A DNA stretch of 9,191 bases from Rhizobiaceae bacterium (GTDB lineage: Bacteria > Pseudomonadota > Alphaproteobacteria > Rhizobiales > Rhizobiaceae): NCBI GenBank assembly GCA_021648425.1, contig JAKISV010000114.1:1-9191 (forward strand), read 5' to 3'. Under the pieces are notes generated by a model. The model did no database searches and was not told where the DNA came from. It saw nothing but the letters and a program-made list of their open reading frames with translations. Numbering within the stretch: the first letter of the stretch is position 1; every line of letters begins with the position of its first letter. Both the position numbers and the translations under genes were made by a program. Below are positions 1 to 6,250 of the stretch, one piece after another.

Positions 1-1223
1 CAGGAGCCGGCGGCATGCGCTTTGATTCTCAATCGGGCGACTTGCACACCCCGGGCCGGGTTTTCAAGGCCGGTGATATCATTACCATCGATGGTTCATC
101 GGGTCAGGTATTGTCAGGTTCCGTCCCTATGCAGCAGCCTGAATTGTCGGGTTCATTTGCCACCCTGATGGAATGGGCGGATGGCACCCGCCGCATGCAG
201 GTGAGAACCAACGCCGAGACACCCGCCGATGCCAAAACAGCGCGTTCCTTTGGTGCCCAGGGGATAGGGCTTTGCCGCACAGAACACATGTTTTTTGACC
301 CGCAGCGCATCGCTATCATGCGTGAAATGATCCTGGCCGTGAACGAAAAAGGCCGTCGGGAGGCCCTCGATAAACTATTGCCATTTCAGCGTGCGGATTT
401 TATCGAACTGTTCGAGATCATGTCCGGCCAGCCGGTGACCATCCGCCTGCTTGACCCGCCGCTGCACGAATTCCTGCCAAAGCTGCCGCAGGAAATTGCC
501 GAAGTTGCCAAAGCCATGGGGGTTGATGAAGAAACCCTGCGCCAACGCAATGAATCCTTTTACGAATTCAACCCGATGCTTGGCCATCGCGGTTGCCGCC
601 TGGCAATCTCCCATCCTGAAATCACCCGGATGCAGGCCCGCGCCATTTTTGAAGCCGCCATTGAAGCCGGTAAAAAAACCGGCTCCCCCGTGGTGCCGGA
701 AATCATGGTGCCGCTTGTCAGTTTGAACAGCGAGCTTGAATTCGTCAAAAACCTGATTGATGATGTGGCGCACGATATTGCCAAGGAAACCGGCGCGAAA
801 TTCAAATATACCATTGGCACAATGATCGAACTGCCGCGCGCTGCGGTTATGGCCGATAAAATTGCCGGTTCCGCCGAATTTTTCTCCTTCGGCACCAACG
901 ACCTCACCCAGTCCACCTTCGGCATGTCACGCGATGATGCCTCATCTTACCTGCCTGAATACGAGCGAAAAGGCATCATAAAACGCGACCCGTTCGTTTC
1001 CCTGGATCTGGATGGCGTGGGCGAACTGATGCGCATCGCAACCCAAAAAGGCCGCTCCACCAAACCAGACCTGAAAATCGCCATCTGCGGCGAACATGGC
1101 GGCGATCCATCCTCTATTTTCTTCTGCGAAGAACTGGGCCTGGATTATGTTTCCTGTTCCCCGTTCCGCGTGCCGATAGCCAGGTTGGCAGCGGCTCAGG
1201 CGGCAATCAGGTTTCGCAAATAA
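1..1223 (+). CDS. ppdK: Pyruvate, phosphate dikinase, C-terminal part (5' end outside window)
   Basis: PPDK interconverts pyruvate, ATP and phosphate with PEP, AMP and pyrophosphate in the cytoplasm, linking glycolysis and gluconeogenesis. The frame is open to the window edge, so the ATG at 15 is an internal methionine rather than a start. Counting from that Met, residues 1-48 are the end of the swivelling phosphohistidine domain (DIITIDGSSGQVLSG, then PMQQPELSG); the catalytic His lies upstream, outside the window. The rest is the PEP/pyruvate-binding TIM barrel: GLCRTEHMFF at 85-94, RLLDPPLHEFLP at 144-155, IELPRA at 271-276 with the metal-ligand Glu, FSFGTNDLTQ at 290-299 with the metal-ligand Asp, and the catalytic-Cys motif ICGEHGGDP near 357-365. 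The end (SCSPFRVPIARLAAAQAAI) is typical of the family, so the C terminus is complete. The stop lies 2 bp from the stop of the convergent exporter gene. Confidence 0.97.
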   Translation, partial: GAGGMRFDSQSGDLHTPGRVFKAGDIITIDGSSGQVLSGSVPMQQPELSGSFATLMEWADGTRRMQVRTNAETPADAKTARSFGAQGIGLCRTEHMFFDPQRIAIMREMILAVNEKGRREALDKLLPFQRADFIELFEIMSGQPVTIRLLDPPLHEFLPKLPQEIAEVAKAMGVDEETLRQRNESFYEFNPMLGHRGCRLAISHPEITRMQARAIFEAAIEAGKKTGSPVVPEIMVPLVSLNSELEFVKNLIDDVAHDIAKETGAKFKYTIGTMIELPRAAVMADKIAGSAEFFSFGTNDLTQSTFGMSRDDASSYLPEYERKGIIKRDPFVSLDLDGVGELMRIATQKGRSTKPDLKIAICGEHGGDPSSIFFCEELGLDYVSCSPFRVPIARLAAAQAAIRFRK

Positions 1224-1225
1224 AG

Positions 1226-1846
1226 TTATCGTTGGGTAACCGCAGTCAATGCTCCAGCTGCGATCAAAATACTGCCGCCAATCCTGTTGATAATTTTCAA
1301 AGTTGAAGGCCGATTGAAGCCCGTTCGCAGCTTTGCCGCAAGCAATACCCACAAAATGATATTCATCGCGGCAAGTGTGAGAAATGTAATCTCCATCACG
1401 ATGAACTGCTGCAGGGCTGGCAATGCCGGGTCAATGAATTGCGGCAGAAACGCAATAAAGAATATGATGCCTTTGGGGTTCAATGAAGTCACCACATAAG
1501 TGCTCCAGAACATCGATGCATCAGAGTCTTTTGCGGGGGTATTTGAAACGCTCGGCAATTCCGGTTTTGTTCGCCAAAGCTTGATCCCAAGCCAAACCAG
1601 ATAAAACGCTCCGGCAATTTTCAACAATGTGAACAGGCCCGATGAGGCCTGCAACACCACACCCGCGCCCAATAATGACAATGTCATCGCTGTAAAATCA
1701 CCCAGCACCACGCCTGGAACAGTAGCCCATGCGCTCCCACGCCCACGCCCCATCACATAGCTCACAACCAGCATCACAGTTGGGCCGGGTATGGCAAGCA
1801 GCGCCATGCTCGCAAGGGTGAAAGCCAGCCAGAGTTCGAGGGACAT
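1226..1846 (-). CDS. LysE/RhtB family amino-acid exporter
   Basis: This 206-residue inner-membrane protein matches the LysE/RhtB/threonine-efflux superfamily in length and pattern. Those proteins export amino acids or related metabolites by proton-coupled efflux. Visible signatures are the N-terminal helix with AIPGPTVMLV (residues 18-27, including the family PGP motif), GAFYLVWLGIKLWR at 79-92, and NPKGIIFFIAFLPQF at 123-137. About six hydrophobic stretches are seen: roughly 5-28, 40-64, 70-90, 115-135, 145-172 and 185-203. The start at 1846 has an AAGAGA ribosome-binding stretch just upstream. It lies 72 bp downstream of the anti-sigma gene on the same strand, so read-through from that operon is possible, but nothing shows that it belongs to the regulon. 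The substrate cannot be told from sequence alone. Confidence 0.93.
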   Translation of the reverse strand: MSLELWLAFTLASMALLAIPGPTVMLVVSYVMGRGRGSAWATVPGVVLGDFTAMTLSLLGAGVVLQASSGLFTLLKIAGAFYLVWLGIKLWRTKPELPSVSNTPAKDSDASMFWSTYVVTSLNPKGIIFFIAFLPQFIDPALPALQQFIVMEITFLTLAAMNIILWVLLAAKLRTGFNRPSTLKIINRIGGSILIAAGALTAVTQR

Positions 1847-1918
1847 GGGTTCTCTTTCAGTGTTGTGAATGCGGGTCCAGAGTGCTTGCGGAGGAAAAAA
1901 TGAGGCTTGCAGAACAGA

Positions 1919-2674
1919 TCAAAGGCTGGCAGCAAATTCTTTTGCCGCGCTCTCGATAAGAGTAGCATCGCGTCCGCCAATCAACAGATATTCATAGCCA
2001 TCTTTCGCCCAGGATGCAGCAAGCATTCCGCGCATATCGCTCACAACGATATCGCTGTTTTCGCTGTCTTTGGAACGAATGATACACAAAGCAATCGGTT
2101 CGCCGAGTTTTGAAAGAAATGTCAGCTGCATCAGCGGCCTGCCTTCAAACCCAAGAATTTGCGCCCGCTTATAATCGAGCTGAGTTTGTTCAACCATCTG
2201 CGCCAGTTCTATCGTTTTGCCCGTCGCCTTTGAAACCACTTCAAGTTCAGCACTTGCAGCCTCCGCATCCTGATCAATACTGGCCAGGGTGGCATTGATA
2301 TAAAGCGCCTGATAGGTCGCAACAAATTCGCGCCAGTTTTCTTCTTCATTCTGCCCTGCAAAATATCCAGCAAACAGGCCCCCAATCAGAAAAACAAACG
2401 AGAATGCAGCGACCAGGCCCATGGTTCTATACGATGACACCGAATGGCGGGCAGCGTCAGATTGTGGCAATTCGGGCATTTGCGGGGCCGCATCAAGTAG
2501 CTGCTCAAATGCACTGTTGATTTCTGATTTATCCAGCGCCAGCGCCTTTAAGCGGGCCTGAATGTCAAAATTATTTGCCACTGCCTCACGAATTTCATCC
2601 GCACGGGCATGATCAAATTCACCATCAAGGAAGGCAGTAAGTTCTTCATCACTGAAATCTGGATTGTTGCTCAT
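1919..2674 (-). CDS. Membrane-anchored anti-sigma factor, partner of the adjacent ECF sigma factor
   Basis: The protein is 251 residues. Its N-terminal cytoplasmic part (1-80) begins with SDEELTAFLDGEFD, the usual opening of anti-sigma domains that grip ECF sigma factors. One transmembrane helix follows at about 85-107 (MGLVAAFSFVFLIGGLFAGYF). A periplasmic domain of about 140 residues (108-251) ends in GYEYLLIGGRDATLIESAAKEFA. The gene starts inside the sigma gene's stop (ATGA at 2671-2674), so the pair is translationally coupled, the standard arrangement for a sigma/anti-sigma pair. The zinc-binding His-x3-Cys-x2-Cys motif of ZAS anti-sigma factors is absent; the only cysteine is Cys197 in the periplasmic part. 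Release is therefore more likely to follow periplasmic sensing or proteolysis than cytoplasmic thiol oxidation (inference). The signal is unknown. Confidence 0.88.
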   Translation of the reverse strand: MSNNPDFSDEELTAFLDGEFDHARADEIREAVANNFDIQARLKALALDKSEINSAFEQLLDAAPQMPELPQSDAARHSVSSYRTMGLVAAFSFVFLIGGLFAGYFAGQNEEENWREFVATYQALYINATLASIDQDAEAASAELEVVSKATGKTIELAQMVEQTQLDYKRAQILGFEGRPLMQLTFLSKLGEPIALCIIRSKDSENSDIVVSDMRGMLAASWAKDGYEYLLIGGRDATLIESAAKEFAASL

Positions 2675-3192
2675 CCCAGTTTGCTTTCATTGTCATTAAG
2701 TTTTTGATTGAGTTTAAGTCGTGCCGCAGCAAGACGGCTCATTACCGTCCCCACCGGGATATCAAGAATTTCTGCAGCTTGTTTATAACTATATCCTTCT
2801 GCATAAACCAAAACTACCGCCACGCGTTGCGCTTCAGGTAAGGCGCCTACCTCTAATAACACCTCTCTGAAGAATAAATTCGATTCCGGTCCCGGTTTTG
2901 CATCAGGTATCTGGGTTTCTTCAAGCGTTGTCATGCCGCCACCGCGCCGAACGGCCGCCGCCCGCAGCTCATTTAGCCAGATGCGCTGCGCCATGCGGAA
3001 CAACCAGCTTTTAAGATTTGTTCCCGGCGTATAGTGCTGTGCCTTCTCAAGTGCGCGCAAACAGGTCGATTGTGACAGATCATCAGCAATCTGCGCACTG
3101 CCGGTTAATACCAGACAATATCGCCACAAATGCGGAAACAGCGGTTTAAGCCCGCTTCTGACTTCGTCAAAAGAACTTTTTTTTCCAAACAT
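2671..3192 (-). CDS. ECF-type RNA polymerase sigma factor (sigma-70 family)
   Basis: At 173 residues this has the size and two-domain layout of an extracytoplasmic-function sigma factor. Sigma region 2 spans about 17-83, with ADDLSQSTCLRALEKA (36-51) as core-binding region 2.2 and LKSWLFRMAQRIWLNELR (60-77) as the promoter-melting and -10-reading helix. A linker of about 30 residues follows. Region 4 spans about 112-165, with the helix-turn-helix YSYKQAAEILDIPVGTVMSRL (134-154) for the -35 element. Region 3 is absent, as expected for ECF factors. The gene overlaps the anti-sigma start by 4 bp and diverges from the DUF4399 gene. The start at 3192 has no strong Shine-Dalgarno sequence, but conserved sequence begins soon after it and no better start is apparent. 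The exact ECF subgroup was not assigned. Confidence 0.94.
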   Translation of the reverse strand: MFGKKSSFDEVRSGLKPLFPHLWRYCLVLTGSAQIADDLSQSTCLRALEKAQHYTPGTNLKSWLFRMAQRIWLNELRAAAVRRGGGMTTLEETQIPDAKPGPESNLFFREVLLEVGALPEAQRVAVVLVYAEGYSYKQAAEILDIPVGTVMSRLAAARLKLNQKLNDNESKLG

Positions 3193-3268
3193 TCGAATAA
3201 TTCTGACCGTGGCGTGTTTCTATAGTGCCGTGATTATACGCGGCTAACGATCATTTTGGAGAAAATTT
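3193..3268. promoter_or_regulatory. Shared divergent promoter region between the sigma gene and the DUF4399 gene
   Basis: These 76 bp must hold the promoters of both divergent genes. Two -10-like hexamers are visible: TATAGT at 3221-3226 reading right, and TATAAT reading left (complement of 3233-3238). Neither has a good sigma-70 -35 box at 16-18 bp. A direct repeat CCGTG lies at 3207-3211 and 3228-3232, 21 bp apart (two helical turns). ECF sigma operons are commonly autoregulated, so an ECF-type promoter here is plausible, but it cannot be defined from a single copy. GGAG at 3258-3261 is the ribosome-binding site of the DUF4399 gene, 7 nt before its ATG. Confidence 0.35.
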
Positions 3269-3718
3269 ATGAAAATAATTACGACATCGATTCTTGCAAC
3301 CGTTATCAGCCTTTCCGGTGCAACGATTGCACTCGCTCAGGGCGCCCCTTCAATGGAAGGTGCCAAACAGTATTTTATCAATCTCAAAGACGGTGACACC
3401 GTAAAAGGCCCCGTCAAAGTGATGTTTGGCCTATCTGGAATGGGCGTGGCACCTGCCGGCATTGACAAGGATAACACCGGCCATCACCACATTTTGCTAA
3501 ATCGCGCTCCTCTGGGCGAGGGTGAAGATGGTGCAGAAGAATTAACCACTTCTATTCCGGCAGATGAAAATCACCTGCATTTTGGCAAAGGGCAAACAGA
3601 AAAAACGCTTGATCTGGCTCCAGGTAAATACACTTTGCAGCTGGTACTTGGTGACAAGGATCATATCCCTCACAATCCGCCGGTATCTTCAGACGTGATT
3701 ACAATTACTGTTCAATAA
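3269..3718 (+). CDS. Secreted DUF4399 family protein, histidine-rich
   Basis: The protein is 149 residues. A classic Sec signal peptide (charged MK, hydrophobic 3-20, then ALA before Gln24) predicts cleavage after residue 23 and export to the periplasm. The mature part is one DUF4399 domain: YFINLKDGDTVKGPVKVMFG (35-54), MGVAPAG (58-64), TGHHHILLN (70-78), ADENHLHFGKGQTE (98-111) and LVLGDKDHIPHNPPV (125-139). Seven histidines (72, 73, 74, 102, 104, 132, 135) fall in the conserved blocks, which suggests metal or ligand binding (inference). The function of the family is not known; homologues are sometimes wrongly labelled as rod-shape proteins. The gene diverges from an ECF sigma gene, so control by that sigma factor is plausible. 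GGAG at 3258-3261 supports the start. A hairpin terminator follows 22 bp after the stop. Confidence 0.9.
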   Translation: MKIITTSILATVISLSGATIALAQGAPSMEGAKQYFINLKDGDTVKGPVKVMFGLSGMGVAPAGIDKDNTGHHHILLNRAPLGEGEDGAEELTTSIPADENHLHFGKGQTEKTLDLAPGKYTLQLVLGDKDHIPHNPPVSSDVITITVQ

Positions 3719-3740
3719 TATCTGACAGGTCTTAAAAATC

Positions 3741-3765
3741 GGGAAGGGGTTGCCAACTCCTTCCC
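3741..3765. terminator. Bidirectional intrinsic terminator between convergent genes
   Basis: GGGAAGGGGTT and AACTCCTTCCC pair over 11 positions (one G-U wobble) around a GCC loop. On the plus strand the hairpin is followed by TTATT, ending the DUF4399 transcript. On the minus strand it is followed by GATTTTTAAG, a better U-tract, ending the aminotransferase transcript 33 bp after its stop. It is the clearest terminator in the window. Confidence 0.8.
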
Positions 3766-3797
3766 TTATTCAGTCGACGGCCTTGAGCGGTTTTTTA

Positions 3798-5186
3798 TCA
3801 GGCAGGGTTTTCGCGCGTAATCCAGTCCACAACCTTTGCAAACGCACGCTCCAGCCTGTCGAATAATTCGTTCAGTTCCACCTCACTGATCACCATCGGC
3901 GGGCAAAGCGAAATCGTGTCACCAATGGCGCGCACGATCAGTCCTTCTTCCTGAGCGAATGCAGCAGCTTTTAATCCAACGCCGGATTTGGGATCAAATG
4001 ATTGGCGGGTTTTTTTGTCTTTCACCAGTTCCGCGCCGCCAACCAACCCGCAAAAGCGTGCTTCGCCCACATAGGGCAGTTCGCCCAGTTGTTTCATACG
4101 TTTTTCAAACAGTGGCGCGATCGTGCGAACCTTCTCGACAATATTGCGTTTCTGGTAAATCTCGATTGCTTTCACACCAACCGCACACCCAAGCGGATGA
4201 CCGCCATAGGTATATCCATGGCCAAAAATGCCAAGTTTTTCAGACTGCGCCTCAAGCGCATCCATAATTTTTTCCGGCACCATCACCGCCCCTAAAGGCG
4301 CATAGGCGCTGGTCAATTGTTTGGCGACAGAAATCAGATCCGGTTTGATGTCAAAAGTCTGCGCTCCCCACCAGTTGCCGGTGCGGCCAAATCCGGTAAT
4401 GACCTCATCGCATATCAGCAAAATATCATGGCGCGCCAATACCTCCTGGATTGCCGGGAAATATCCCTCTGGCGGCACCAATACACCACCGGCCCCCATT
4501 ACCGGTTCGACAATCATCGCCGCAATCGTATCGCCGCCCTCTTTTTCAATCAGCTGTTCAAGCGAAACTACAAGCCGCGCCAGAAATTCCGCCTCGCTTT
4601 CCCCCTCATGGCCAAAACGATAAAAATGCGGACAATCAGTGCGAATGACCCTGTCCACCGGCAAATCAAAATCATTGTGCAAAGCAGGCAGACCGGTGAG
4701 CGAGGCCGTCATTACCGTCACCCCGTGATAGGCCTTCACCCGGGAAATAATTTTCTTTTTGTTCGGCCGCCCCAGCGCATTGTTATAATACCAGACCAGC
4801 TTCACCTGCGTATCGTTCGCTTCAGAGCCTGAACCCGTAAAAAACACATGGCTCATGGGAACGGGCGAAATTTCCTTGAGTTTTTCCGCCAGTTCCACCG
4901 CCGGTTCCGTTGTGCGCCCGGTGAACAAATGATAGTAGGGCAGTTTATCAAGCTGCTGTTTACCCGCTTCAATTAGCTCCTCATCACCAAACCCAAGCCC
5001 CGCACACCAAAGGCCCGCCATGCCCTCAATATATTCCCTGCCATGGCTGTCATAAATATAAACGCCCTTGCCCTCACTCACCACCAGCGAGCCGGTTTCT
5101 TTCAGTTTGTGCAAAGCAGTATAGGGATGCAGCACAGCGCGCGCGTCACGCACCTGCATGTTTGATAATTGCGTAGGTTTGTTCAT
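3798..5186 (-). CDS. Class III PLP-dependent aminotransferase (omega-amino acid:pyruvate type)
   Basis: This 462-residue cytoplasmic fold-type I enzyme moves an amino group from an omega-amino acid, polyamine or related amine, usually to pyruvate. Motifs from the chosen start are LHPYTALHK (19-27), REYIEGMAGLWCAGLG (50-65), the PLP-phosphate loop FTGSGSEANDT (116-126), AYHGVT (152-157), EPVMGAGG (227-234), ICDEVITGFGRTG (258-270) with the PLP-nitrogen Asp260, SVAKQLTSAYAPLGA (286-300) with the Schiff-base Lys289, and GHGYTYGGHP (322-331). All key residues are present. The frame stays open upstream to 5291, but those 35 extra codons mostly lie in a transposable element. ATG 5186 has AGGA just upstream and begins the natural N terminus. 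Databases often call this group aspartate aminotransferase family; the true substrate cannot be set from sequence. The element ends 13 bp before the start codon, so the original upstream region has been displaced. Confidence 0.93.
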   Translation of the reverse strand: MNKPTQLSNMQVRDARAVLHPYTALHKLKETGSLVVSEGKGVYIYDSHGREYIEGMAGLWCAGLGFGDEELIEAGKQQLDKLPYYHLFTGRTTEPAVELAEKLKEISPVPMSHVFFTGSGSEANDTQVKLVWYYNNALGRPNKKKIISRVKAYHGVTVMTASLTGLPALHNDFDLPVDRVIRTDCPHFYRFGHEGESEAEFLARLVVSLEQLIEKEGGDTIAAMIVEPVMGAGGVLVPPEGYFPAIQEVLARHDILLICDEVITGFGRTGNWWGAQTFDIKPDLISVAKQLTSAYAPLGAVMVPEKIMDALEAQSEKLGIFGHGYTYGGHPLGCAVGVKAIEIYQKRNIVEKVRTIAPLFEKRMKQLGELPYVGEARFCGLVGGAELVKDKKTRQSFDPKSGVGLKAAAFAQEEGLIVRAIGDTISLCPPMVISEVELNELFDRLERAFAKVVDWITRENPA

Positions 5187-5199
5187 AGTCCTGGCCTTA

Positions 5200-5230
5200 G
5201 AGTCTGTTCGAGAAGTCCTGACGGCTTTGA
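5200..5230 (+). repeat. Left terminal inverted repeat of the MITE-like element
   Basis: These 31 bp pair with 5434-5464. The single mismatch is C5222 opposite A5442. The outer end GAGTCTG abuts the TTA at 5197-5199. Confidence 0.9.
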
Positions 5231-5327
5231 TTTGGCCCATTTTGCTCGAAATCAAGGCCTCTTTTGCTGCACGGACCGGGTGTCCTTGCAAGAAAGAGGC
5301 CGCTGATAGCGAGTAAAATGGGCCAAA
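5231..5327. repeat. Internal inverted repeat, arm A
   Basis: The first 18 bp, 5231-5248, pair with 5310-5327, with one G-T position (5244/5314). Pairing resumes through ATCA and GGCCTCTTT opposite AAAGAGGCC and TGAT, and closes with GGAC (5273-5276) and GTCC (5282-5285) around a 5-nt loop. It is an imperfect hairpin of about 97 nt. Confidence 0.8.
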
Positions 5328-5336
5328 CCCGAAGGG

Positions 5337-5433
5337 CGGGACTGATTTTGACTCCTTTTTGCAAGTATTCTCCTGAAATGACCAGCCATTCGGCGTCGAA
5401 TTCTTGCAAAAAGGCGTTCAAAATTAGCTCCCG
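5337..5433. repeat. Internal inverted repeat, arm B
   Basis: CGGGA at 5337-5341 pairs with TCCCG at 5429-5433. ATTTTGA and CCTTTTTGCAAG (5354-5365) pair with CTTGCAAAAAGG (5403-5414) and TCAAAAT, with a few mismatches and single-base gaps. A weak apical stem with CC-GAA-ATG opposite CATTCGG lies inside. The arm is about 97 nt, the same size as arm A. Confidence 0.75.
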
Positions 5434-5464
5434 TCAAAGCCATCAGGACTTCTCGAACAGACTC
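5434..5464 (-). repeat. Right terminal inverted repeat of the MITE-like element
   Basis: This is the mirror of 5200-5230 with one mismatch (A5442). The outer end CAGACTC abuts the TTA at 5465-5467. Confidence 0.9.
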
Positions 5465-5554
5465 TTAATCAAGAATAATGCTGGCCTCACGATAGTCACG
5501 AATCGAATTTGCGTGCAATAGAGATTATTGATGAAATCAGGGACTGCAAAATCA

Positions 5555-6250
5555 ATGACCATCAAAGCCATATTGTTTGACAAGGATGGAACGCTGATCG
5601 ATTTTGCCGATACGTTTTTTCAGGCCTGCGCCCTTGTCATCGACAAACTTGGCGAGGGAGATATCGATAAAAAAAACGCCCTGGCGTCCGCCGTCGATTT
5701 CGATCTTGCAACCAACACCTGCCCGGCAACCTCCGTTATTGTGGGAGGAACCTCAGCCATTGTTGCCCAATTATGGCAGCCATTGCTGAACCATCCCTCA
5801 GCTACCCATCTGGCCGCACAGCTGGATAAGTATTTCGACGAATATACTATGGAAAGCGTAAGCATATTTGATGTCACCGCCCCAGCCCTGAAAAAGCTCG
5901 CTTCCAGGGGAATTAAATTGGGCGTCGCCACCAACGATTCTGAAGACAACGCCCGGCGGCATCTGGGCCTGGTGGGGATAGAGCCATTGTTTTCTTATGT
6001 GGCTGGTTATGATTCAGGCCATGGCCCCAAACCGGAACCCGGCATGGTAACGGCCTTCGCCCGCCATGCCCAAACCACCCCCGCTCAAATCGCCATGGTA
6101 GGCGACAGCATCAACGATCTGCTGGCTGCAAGGAATGCCGGGGCAGTCGCAGTGGCCGTAACCAGCGGTCTTGCCGGCAGCGAAGAACTACAGCCCTACG
6201 CGGACCATATAGTGGACGATATTTCACAACTGGATGAATTGTTTTTCTAG
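5555..6250 (+). CDS. HAD superfamily hydrolase, phosphoglycolate phosphatase-like
   Basis: This 231-residue cytoplasmic phosphatase has all four HAD motifs: I FDKDGTLID (8-16) with nucleophile Asp9 and acid/base Asp11; II VATND (124-128) with Thr126; III GPKPEPG (157-163) with Lys159; IV GDSINDLLAA (183-192) with Asp184 and Asp188. The helical cap lies at about 18-105, giving a subclass I, Gph-like layout. Likely substrates are small phosphomonoesters such as phosphoglycolate or a sugar phosphate, but the cap gives no firm clue. ATG 5555 is preferred because MTIKAILFDKDG is a typical N terminus and AGGGA lies at 5539-5543; ATG 5531 or TTG 5528 would add 8-9 residues. The right end of the MITE-like element is 90 bp upstream. 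The stop overlaps the stop of the convergent small gene. Confidence 0.92.
   Translation: MTIKAILFDKDGTLIDFADTFFQACALVIDKLGEGDIDKKNALASAVDFDLATNTCPATSVIVGGTSAIVAQLWQPLLNHPSATHLAAQLDKYFDEYTMESVSIFDVTAPALKKLASRGIKLGVATNDSEDNARRHLGLVGIEPLFSYVAGYDSGHGPKPEPGMVTAFARHAQTTPAQIAMVGDSINDLLAARNAGAVAVAVTSGLAGSEELQPYADHIVDDISQLDELFF

Larger units (their letters stand above)
5200..5464. mobile_element. 265-bp MITE-like non-autonomous element with cloverleaf symmetry
   Basis: The element is bounded by 31-bp terminal inverted repeats with one mismatch, starting GAGTCTGTTCGAGAAGTCC at 5200 and mirrored to 5464. A TTA direct repeat flanks it (5197-5199 and 5465-5467), as expected for a 3-bp target duplication. 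GAG ends plus a TNA duplication recall the IS1031 subgroup of the IS5 family, so a transposase of that kind could have moved it (from memory of the family, not a match). Between the terminal repeats lie two long internal inverted repeats (5231-5327 and 5337-5433), so nearly the whole element can fold into three arms. Both strands carry open frames of 70-85 codons through it, but these follow from the symmetry and resemble no known protein. It lies in the divergent gap between the aminotransferase and HAD genes. Confidence 0.85.

Noticed and set aside
375..925. Long frames antisense and out of frame to the PPDK gene
   Set aside because: They are shadows of a strongly conserved coding sequence with no independent start signals.
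1847..1918. GCTTGC direct repeat and A-rich stretch between the anti-sigma and exporter genes as a terminator or regulatory site
   Set aside because: It forms no stable hairpin, and a 6-bp direct repeat is weak evidence.
3959..4832. Plus-strand frames of up to 171 codons inside the aminotransferase gene
   Set aside because: They are antisense shadows; their sequence is basic and low in recognisable structure, while the minus strand carries every catalytic motif.
5197..5521. Open frames of 74 codons (minus strand, 5197-5421) and 85 codons (plus strand, 5264-5521) inside the transposable element, both reading QDFSNRL from the terminal repeats
   Set aside because: They arise from the element's inverted symmetry, have no clear ribosome-binding site, and look like no transposase or known protein.
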